Below, one piece after another: positions 5,182 through 9,562 of a stretch of 9,562 nt of DNA. How positions within the stretch are numbered: the first letter of the stretch is position 1; each line of letters starts with the position of its first letter. The translations under genes were made by a program, and so were the position numbers. Source of the DNA: Candidatus Woesearchaeota archaeon (GTDB lineage: Archaea; Nanobdellota; Nanobdellia; SCGC-AAA011-G17; GW2011-AR20); assembly GCA_018302915.1 (NCBI GenBank), contig JAGVZB010000017.1, positions 1 through 9,562 of the forward strand. Direction: 5' to 3'. Under the pieces are notes generated by a model, which made no database searches, was not told the DNA's origin, and was given only the letters and a program-made list of their open reading frames with translations.

Positions 5182-5189
5182 TTTTTTTT
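5182..5189 (+). terminator. T8 run after rpoN, possible U-tract terminator
   Basis: Eight consecutive T residues begin 2 nt after the rpoN stop codon. A pure U-tract of this length is enough to slow or release archaeal RNA polymerase. It directly abuts the Shine-Dalgarno of the nitroreductase gene, so if active it would make expression of that gene depend on read-through. No hairpin precedes it. Confidence 0.35.
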
Positions 5190-5196
5190 AGGAGGT
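5190..5196 (+). promoter_or_regulatory. Shine-Dalgarno AGGAGGT for the nitroreductase gene
   Basis: This is a full AGGAGGT match to the 16S 3' end, 4 nt before the ATG at 5201, and it fixes that start. It is the strongest Shine-Dalgarno in the window; most ribosomal genes here lack one. It implies that this gene is read from a leadered message, either with rpoN or from an internal promoter. Confidence 0.8.
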
Positions 5197-5200
5197 TAAG

Positions 5201-5773
5201 ATGAGAAATTCAAATTATAAAATAAATAAAATAATTTTAGATAGATGGTCTCCAAGAGCAATGAGTGGTGAAGAATTAAATGATGATGAGTTGATGCCTT
5301 TATTTGAGGCTGCAAGATGGGCACCTTCTTCATATAATAACCAATCTTGGAGATTTATTTATGCAAAGAGAGACTCAAAACATTGGAACAAGTTTTTCAA
5401 TTTATTAATTGAATTTAATCAGCAATGGTGCAAGAATGCAGCCGTGTTAGTCTTGGTAATTTCAAAAAAAACTTTTGACCATGATGGCCAACTTTCAATA
5501 ACACATTCTTTTGATACAGGAGCTGCATGTGAAAATTTAGCTTTGGAAGGTTGTTCAAGAGGTTTGGTTGTCCATGGAATGCAGGGTTTTGATTATGAGA
5601 AAGCAAAAGAAATCTTTGAAATTTCTGATGATTATGAAATAGAAGCAATGATTGCCATAGGTAAAAAAGGAAATGAAAAAAATTTGCCTGAAGGTTTGAA
5701 AAAAGGAGAAGTTATGTCAGATAGAAAACCTTTAAATCAAATTGTTTTTGAAAATATATTTGATGAGAAATGA
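5201..5773 (+). CDS. nitroreductase-family flavoprotein
   Basis: This 190-residue protein has the nitroreductase fold pattern. Near the N-terminus RWSPRAMSG (15-23) is the phosphate-binding basic motif for FMN. AARWAPSSYNNQSWRFIYA (37-55) is the conserved flavin-contact segment, followed by SFDTGAACENLALEG in the core helix. The C-terminal AMIAIGKKG and SDRKPLNQIVFE match the family's closing 'R-K-P-L-x-x-I-V' signature. Members are FMN-dependent, usually dimeric, NAD(P)H oxidoreductases acting on nitroaromatics, quinones or other acceptors; the natural substrate cannot be told. The gene is preceded by a perfect Shine-Dalgarno, uses AT-rich codons, and overlaps the next gene by 11 nt. It looks like an accessory insertion, possibly acquired from a bacterium, between rpoN and rpl30e. 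Confidence 0.93.
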   Translation: MRNSNYKINKIILDRWSPRAMSGEELNDDELMPLFEAARWAPSSYNNQSWRFIYAKRDSKHWNKFFNLLIEFNQQWCKNAAVLVLVISKKTFDHDGQLSITHSFDTGAACENLALEGCSRGLVVHGMQGFDYEKAKEIFEISDDYEIEAMIAIGKKGNEKNLPEGLKKGEVMSDRKPLNQIVFENIFDEK

Positions 5774-6173
5774 TAAATTTTTATTAGAAAGACTGGAGCA
5801 GATCTGGCTTCTTTTATTCAATGAAATTCCAAAATTAAACAATGTTGTTATAAAGTTCAAGGGCAAATCCAAGAATAAGTTCGGGCATATAAAAAAAACA
5901 GGAGAGGATACAGAGATAGCAATAAACTCCTTGTTTAAATTTGATATGATCCCTGAATACATAATTGACTTGACGATAGCACATGAGCTGAGCCACTATG
6001 CACATGGTTTTAATTCTCCTTTGAAGAAAAAATATAAACATCCCCATAAAGGAGGGATTGTAACCAAAGAACTTAAGATAAGAGGATTTGACAAGATGCT
6101 CAAGAAAGAAAAGATGTGGTTTAAGTATGAATGGCCGAAGATTTATGAGCAAATAGCAACCTTTAAAAATTAA
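5763..6173 (+). CDS. SprT-like small zinc metalloprotease
   Basis: The protein is 136 residues from the ATG at 5763, which overlaps the nitroreductase stop by 11 nt; an upstream TTG at 5742 lies deeper in that gene and is less likely. The zincin motif HELSH (74-78) is preceded by a hydrophobic helix (IIDLTIAHELSHYAHGF). A downstream HPHKGG (93-98) is placed like the third zinc ligand of SprT/Spartan-type peptidases (H-x-x-HG pattern). The segment NSLFKFDMIPEYII resembles the 'I.lN..L...' strand before the active site in that family. No signal peptide or membrane segment is seen, so it is cytosolic. SprT-type proteases in other organisms cut DNA-protein crosslinks, but this small form lacks an evident DNA-binding zinc domain. 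Family call is good, role uncertain. Confidence 0.8.
   Translation: MRNDKFLLERLEQIWLLLFNEIPKLNNVVIKFKGKSKNKFGHIKKTGEDTEIAINSLFKFDMIPEYIIDLTIAHELSHYAHGFNSPLKKKYKHPHKGGIVTKELKIRGFDKMLKKEKMWFKYEWPKIYEQIATFKN
6161..6170 (+). promoter_or_regulatory. possible TATA box (CTTTAAAAAT) for the rpl30e operon
   Basis: CTTTAAAAAT overlaps the last codons of the SprT-like gene and is centred about 26 nt before the rpl30e ATG at 6192. It is nearly identical to the rpoD box (CTTTAAAAAA) at the same distance. It would give a leaderless message for rpl30e-nusA-rps12-rps7-fusA independent of the accessory genes upstream. Confidence 0.45.
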
Positions 6174-6191
6174 CATTCAAGGTATCTTAAC

Positions 6192-6446
6192 ATGAAAGAC
6201 CTGAAAGAAGCAGTTAAGGAAGGCAAAGGCCTGGTGATAGGCACGCAAAGAACTTTAAAGAAGCTTAAAATGGGTGAGCTGAAAAAAGTCTATGTAAGCT
6301 CAAACTGTCCTAAGGATGTTCTTGATGATCTGGAGCATTACTCAAAATTGCATAATATCCCTTTGGTTGTATTGAAGGAAAACAATGAAGAGCTTGGAGT
6401 TATCTGCAAGAAACCATTTTTTATTTCTGTCCTGAGCTTAGAATGA
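6192..6446 (+). CDS. rpl30e: 50S ribosomal protein L30e (eL30)
   Basis: This 84-residue protein belongs to the L7Ae/L30e RNA-binding family and is slightly short for archaeal L30e (about 95-105 residues). The N-terminal helix (DLKEAVKEGKGLVIGTQRTL) with the GxxxTxK-like 'GTQRTLKKLKMG', the central strand KKVYVSSNCPKDVLDDLEHY and the closing LGVICKKPFFISVLSL all match. Family members recognise K-turn RNA structures. Its place just before nusA and rps12 is the classical archaeal order and separates it from the paralogue L7Ae. The stop overlaps the nusA start (ATGA). The large polymerase genes that usually precede it in this cluster are not here. Confidence 0.9.
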   Translation: MKDLKEAVKEGKGLVIGTQRTLKKLKMGELKKVYVSSNCPKDVLDDLEHYSKLHNIPLVVLKENNEELGVICKKPFFISVLSLE

Positions 6447-6841
6447 TACTTGACAAAGACTTAATACAAAAAATAAACCTTTTTGAAAAGTTGACAAAAG
6501 CAAGAGTGAAGGATGTGTTCAATGACAATGGACTGTTGGTTGTTGTTAATTTTGGAGACATAGGAAAAGCCGTTGGAAAAAACGGGGCTAACATAAGAAG
6601 ATATTCTGAAATGATAAATGAGAGAGTTAAAGTTGTCGAGTTCAACAGCAATCCCATTGTTTTCTTCAAGAATCTGGTAATGCCTTTAAAGATTGGCAAT
6701 ATTGAAAAAAATGACTCTTTTATAAATGTAATAGCTGACGTTGAAACCAAAGGTTTATTAATAGGAAGAAACCAAAAAAATTTGGAGCAATATAAAAAGA
6801 TATTCAAGAAATATTTCAATGCGGAAATCAAGGTAAAATAA
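6443..6841 (+). CDS. nusA: archaeal NusA-like transcription factor (two KH domains)
   Basis: This 132-residue protein has only the two KH domains, as in archaeal NusA; the bacterial N-terminal and S1 domains are absent. KH1 has the GxxG loop in GKAVGKNGANIRR (loop GKNG, 45-48). KH2 has the corresponding GLLIGRNQKNLEQ (108-111), where the second glycine is replaced by Q, so its nucleic-acid grip may be weaker. Archaeal NusA binds RNA and is encoded beside rpl30e and rps12 in many genomes, suggesting a role in transcription of or coupling to rRNA/ribosomal genes. It starts with an ATGA overlap with rpl30e and ends 12 nt before rps12. Confidence 0.93.
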   Translation: MILDKDLIQKINLFEKLTKARVKDVFNDNGLLVVVNFGDIGKAVGKNGANIRRYSEMINERVKVVEFNSNPIVFFKNLVMPLKIGNIEKNDSFINVIADVETKGLLIGRNQKNLEQYKKIFKKYFNAEIKVK

Positions 6842-6853
6842 AATCTTAAGAAA

Positions 6854-7291
6854 ATGGGAAAAAAACCAAAAGGACTAAGGGCAATAAAAAAACTCAAAGC
6901 CAGAAGAAAAAAATCAAGATGGCAGAGTTCTGATTACAAGAAGAGAGTGTTAAGATTAAAACGAAAAGCAGATCCATTGAAAGGAAGTTCACAGGCAAAA
7001 GCAATTGTTCTTGAAAAGACACAGAGAGAAGCAAAGCAGCCAAATTCAGCGATGAGAAAATGCGTCGTTGTGCAATTAGTCAAGAATGGAAAGAAAATTG
7101 TTGCTTTTGTTCCGGGATATAATGCCATCAAGCAATTAAACGAGCATGATGAAGTAATAATTGAGTGCATCGGCGGAAAACAAGGAAGAGCCAAAGGGGA
7201 CATTCCAGGAATCAGATGGCAGGTCATCAAAGTAAATGACCAAAGCCTGAATGCTTTACTGAGAGGAAAGATAGAAAAAGGTAGAAAATGA
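6854..7291 (+). CDS. rps12: 30S ribosomal protein S12 (uS12)
   Basis: This is a 145-residue archaeal/eukaryotic-type S12 (S23-like). The N-terminal tail is very basic (MGKKPKGLRAIKKLKARRKK). The decoding loop KQPNSAMRKCVVVQL carries PNSA at 63-66, the segment that lines the A-site and is linked to accuracy and streptomycin response in bacteria. The second conserved loop is GGKQGRAKGDIPGIRW. All expected blocks are present at normal length. The protein helps monitor codon-anticodon pairing. The gene overlaps rps7 by 4 nt (ATGA), so S12 and S7 are translationally coupled as in nearly all prokaryotes. No Shine-Dalgarno is obvious before its ATG. Confidence 0.98.
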   Translation: MGKKPKGLRAIKKLKARRKKSRWQSSDYKKRVLRLKRKADPLKGSSQAKAIVLEKTQREAKQPNSAMRKCVVVQLVKNGKKIVAFVPGYNAIKQLNEHDEVIIECIGGKQGRAKGDIPGIRWQVIKVNDQSLNALLRGKIEKGRK

Positions 7292-7878
7292 AACTATTCA
7301 ATAAATATGAAATTAGTGATATCAAGGTCAATGATCCCGGATTGCAGAGATATGTGAATTTAAATCCCTTGATTGTCCCGAAGACAACCGGAAAATTTTC
7401 AAACAACAGGTTCTGGAGATCAAAATATAATATTGTTGAAAGATTGATGAACAAGATAATGGTTGCAGGCCATAGGGGTAAAAAGCATAAGATAACTTCT
7501 GGACACAGCACCGGAAAGGGAGTCAGGGTTTATAACACTGTCCTGAAAACCTTTGAGATCATAGAAAAAAAGATGAATAAAAATCCTGTTGAGGTTTTTG
7601 TAAAAGCTTTAGAGCATTCTGCTCCGAGAGAGGAGATTACCACAATTGAGTACGGAGGCGCTAAGTATCCGCAGGCTGTTGAGGTTGCTCCACAGAGAAG
7701 AGTCGACATTGCCTTAAGGCAGATGGTTAATGGCTCCTATCAAAAATGCTTCAATAAAAAAGTTAAAATTGAGCAGGCTTTGGCTGATGAAATAATGAAA
7801 GCTTATAATATTGATCAGCAAAGTGCAGCTATTGCAAAGAAATTAGAATTAGAAAGACAAGCTGATTCAAGCAGGTGA
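7288..7878 (+). CDS. rps7: 30S ribosomal protein S7 (uS7)
   Basis: This is a 196-residue S7 of archaeal length. The N-terminal region includes YEISDIKVNDPGLQRYVNLN, followed by VERLMNKIMVAGHRGKKHK and the helical core with KNPVEVFVKALEHSAPREE. The diagnostic YPQAVEVAPQRRVDIALRQM matches the uS7 'V.P.RR..LA.R.' rRNA-binding block, and the tail ends SAAIAKKLELERQADSSR, close to the usual 'KKEE.ERVAKS.R' end. S7 nucleates the 3' major domain of 16S rRNA and touches the E-site tRNA. It starts inside the rps12 stop (ATGA) and ends 5 nt before EF-2, so the S12-S7-EF-2 order is kept. Confidence 0.97.
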   Translation: MKLFNKYEISDIKVNDPGLQRYVNLNPLIVPKTTGKFSNNRFWRSKYNIVERLMNKIMVAGHRGKKHKITSGHSTGKGVRVYNTVLKTFEIIEKKMNKNPVEVFVKALEHSAPREEITTIEYGGAKYPQAVEVAPQRRVDIALRQMVNGSYQKCFNKKVKIEQALADEIMKAYNIDQQSAAIAKKLELERQADSSR

Positions 7879-7880
7879 GG
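7874..7880 (+). promoter_or_regulatory. Shine-Dalgarno GGTGAGG for EF-2
   Basis: GGTGAGG overlaps the rps7 stop codon and ends 3 nt before the ATG at 7884. It matches the GGTGA part of the archaeal anti-Shine-Dalgarno complement. It supports the ATG at 7884 over the TTG at 7881 and implies that EF-2 is translated from the rps7 message. Confidence 0.55.
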
Positions 7881-7883
7881 TTG

Positions 7884-9562
7884 ATGGCTGAAAGTTTATC
7901 TCAACAAGTTACAAGATTGATGAAAAAACCTGATTATATCAGAAATATAGCAATTTGCGCGCACATTGATCATGGGAAGTGTGTTTCTGGTGATACTAGG
8001 GTTTTTCTTGGTAATGGAATTTTTGTTAGTGCAGAGAATCTTTTTTTAGAGTATGAACATAAGAGTAAAATTGTCAAGAATGATAATGAAAAAATAATAG
8101 ATGTTAGAGATTTGAACATTAAAATTCCTTCTTTTAATAAGAAAGCTGGTAAAATTGAAGAAAGTGATTTAAGCTTTATGTGGAAAATAAAAACTCCTGA
8201 AAATTTTGTTGAATTAGAATTTTTTGATGGAAAAAAAATTAAGACAACACCCGAACATAAATTTTTAATTATAAATGAAAATTATGAAATTATTGAAAAA
8301 TCAAGTTATGATTTAGAAACTAATGATTTTATTATTTCTCCAAGAAGATTAAGTTATAATCCAATAAACTTAAAAGATTTGGAATTAATTTTTATTAACG
8401 AGTTATCAAAGGATAGAAATTTCCTTGTTTATCTCAATAAAAATTTTGGAAATCAGTTACATAAAAAAATAATTGACAGTGGAAGAAATGATGTATGGAA
8501 AGAAATAAATTCTGATTTAAAATTTTTGTCTTTTTATCATGGAGTATGGAAGGGAAGGTATAAATTATGTGATCTAATTAAGATATTTAAATTCTTCAAA
8601 ATTCCTTTGTTTAATCTATACAAAAATATTTCTTATCTGGGTTATAGAAAAAGTTTAAAGAAAGAGTTTAAGTCATCAGTTAGAATAAAACTTCCTAGAA
8701 ATCGAAAAGATTGGATGGACTTCTTTTATTTGCTTGGATTGCTATGGGGTGATGGGGATGTAAATGTTTTTCTTCATAATAATGACAAACAAATACAAGA
8801 TGAAGCCAAAAGAATCTGCAGAGAAGTTTTTGATACTGATATCACATTAAGATTAACAAAAGATAAATGCTCAAGAATTGATTTAAGGTTAGGATTGGCT
8901 TTTACAAAAGTATTAACCATACTATTTGATTATCCTCTGAAAGCTAAATCTGGAAATATAAACTTCCCTAAATTAATACAAAAATTACCCAATGATTTCG
9001 TTTCGAAGTTTATTTCGGGATATTTTGATACTGATGGTACTGTTGGTATTAAACATCCTGTTTCAGCTTGTTCTAAAAGTGAAGAATTTATCAGGGAATT
9101 ACAATTGGTATTAATAAGGTTTGGATGTTTGTCTACTATTCATAAAAAAGATGCTTATTTTAAAGGAAAAGTTTTTCCATTGTGGGGATTGGAGATTAAT
9201 GGTAAAATATCAAATAATAATTTTAAAGATAATATTGGATTTAATCTATTTTATAAAAAAGAAAAATTGAGCATTTTTTTATCAAATTCCCAATTAAGCA
9301 AAAAATTTGATTATTTACCCCATAATAAAAGCACTGAATTTTTTAATTATAGAAGATCTTATTTGCAATTAGAGCACAATAACCTATTAATTCAACAATT
9401 TTTACAGCAAGAGATTTATTTTAATCAATTAAAAAATAAAAGAGAAATTGAAAACTTAGATGGTTATGTCTTTGATTTTAGTGTTTATGGCAACGAGAAT
9501 TTTATTGCAGAAGGATTAGTAATTCATAACACAACTTTTTCAGACAACCTTCTTTTTGGTGC
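7884..9562 (+). CDS. fusA: elongation factor 2 (EF-2), intein-containing, 3' end missing
   Basis: The frame is open from the ATG at 7884 to the window end. The first 32 residues are the archaeal EF-2 N-terminus (KKPDYIRNIAICAHIDHGK), stopping exactly at the lysine of the GTP-binding P-loop. A 517-residue intein follows, and the host protein resumes at 9531 with TTFSDNLLFG. Joined, this gives AHIDHGKTTFSDNLLFG, the canonical P-loop and first helix of EF-2. EF-2 is the GTPase that moves tRNA and mRNA through the ribosome. Only about 42 host residues are in view, but the P-loop sequence and place after rps7 make the call firm. The unspliced precursor would have a broken P-loop and should be inactive. 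Confidence 0.95.
   Translation, partial: MAESLSQQVTRLMKKPDYIRNIAICAHIDHGKCVSGDTRVFLGNGIFVSAENLFLEYEHKSKIVKNDNEKIIDVRDLNIKIPSFNKKAGKIEESDLSFMWKIKTPENFVELEFFDGKKIKTTPEHKFLIINENYEIIEKSSYDLETNDFIISPRRLSYNPINLKDLELIFINELSKDRNFLVYLNKNFGNQLHKKIIDSGRNDVWKEINSDLKFLSFYHGVWKGRYKLCDLIKIFKFFKIPLFNLYKNISYLGYRKSLKKEFKSSVRIKLPRNRKDWMDFFYLLGLLWGDGDVNVFLHNNDKQIQDEAKRICREVFDTDITLRLTKDKCSRIDLRLGLAFTKVLTILFDYPLKAKSGNINFPKLIQKLPNDFVSKFISGYFDTDGTVGIKHPVSACSKSEEFIRELQLVLIRFGCLSTIHKKDAYFKGKVFPLWGLEINGKISNNNFKDNIGFNLFYKKEKLSIFLSNSQLSKKFDYLPHNKSTEFFNYRRSYLQLEHNNLLIQQFLQQEIYFNQLKNKREIENLDGYVFDFSVYGNENFIAEGLVIHNTTFSDNLLFG
7980..9530 (+). mobile_element. intein with LAGLIDADG homing endonuclease in the EF-2 P-loop
   Basis: This 517-residue in-frame insertion lies between K32 and T33 of EF-2. 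Splicing blocks are all visible. Block A is CVSGDTRVFLGNG with Cys1. Block B is TTPEHKFLI with T90-x-x-H93. Block F is YVFDFSVYGNENFIAEG (D499; the frequent His is replaced by E506). Block G is GLVIHN with penultimate His516 and terminal Asn517, and the +1 residue is Thr. This is a class 1 Cys/Asn/Thr intein that looks splicing-competent. The endonuclease has both dodecapeptides: LLGLLWGDG (251-259, D258) and FISGYFDTDG (344-353, D352), acidic residues intact, so it may be active in homing. Codons are more AT-rich than in flanking ribosomal genes, which fits a mobile element. Confidence 0.95.

Noticed and set aside
5742..5762. TTG start for the SprT-like protease
   Set aside because: The ATG at 5763 gives a shorter overlap with the nitroreductase and a normal N-terminus; the extra seven residues match nothing recognisable.
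6421..6897. 158-residue hydrophobic ORF on the minus strand opposite nusA
   Set aside because: The hydrophobic look comes from reading lysine-rich coding DNA (AAA/AAG) on the reverse strand as Phe/Leu/Ser codons; nusA on the plus strand is clear.
7980..9530. The EF-2 insertion as a group I intron or a frameshifted gene
   Set aside because: The insertion is in frame throughout without stops, starts with Cys and ends with His-Asn, and carries protein-splicing blocks, so it acts at the protein level.

Overview
This window is an AT-rich stretch of an archaeal chromosome, most likely from a DPANN-type lineage (Woesearchaeota/Pacearchaeota-like; this placement is inferred). The evidence is an archaeal/eukaryotic-type set of ribosomal proteins (S13, S4, S11, L18e, L13, S9, L30e, S12, S7), RNA polymerase subunits Rpo3 (D) and Rpo10 (N), an archaeal two-KH NusA, EF-2, TATA boxes about 25-29 nt before start codons, and many apparently leaderless starts. 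Genes are short and tightly packed, and Rpo3 appears to lack the iron-sulfur domain found in many archaea.

Layout. (1) Positions 1-1553 hold rps13 (5' end cut off), rps4 and rps11. (2) On the minus strand at 1593-2324 is a TauE/SafE-type membrane permease, which separates rps11 from rpoD although these are usually neighbours. (3) Positions 2406-4459 hold rpoD, rpl18e, an unrecognised 57-residue ORF, rpl13 and rps9 with almost no spacing. (4) Positions 4460-4982 hold an unrecognised 102-residue ORF with its own promoter and Shine-Dalgarno, then an intergenic segment that folds like a single-hairpin archaeal H/ACA guide RNA with its own TATA box. (5) Positions 4983-6173 hold rpoN, a nitroreductase-family gene and a small SprT-like zinc metalloprotease. 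(6) Positions 6192-9562 hold the second classical cluster: rpl30e, nusA, rps12, rps7 and fusA (EF-2), cut by the window end.

The core genes serve one task: building the 30S head and decoding centre, parts of the 50S subunit, the RNA polymerase assembly platform, and the translocase EF-2. The permease, two small ORFs, nitroreductase and protease are accessory genes placed at the seams of these clusters.

The two most notable items are these. First, a full-length 517-residue intein with a LAGLIDADG homing endonuclease sits exactly inside the P-loop of EF-2 (GK^TT), so EF-2 cannot bind GTP normally until it is spliced. Second, a candidate H/ACA RNA lies at about 4887-4941, with a 7-bp lower stem directly followed by ACA, an internal pocket, an upper stem and a K-loop-like G·A/A·G apex. 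No tRNA, rRNA, CRISPR array, insertion sequence or origin was seen.
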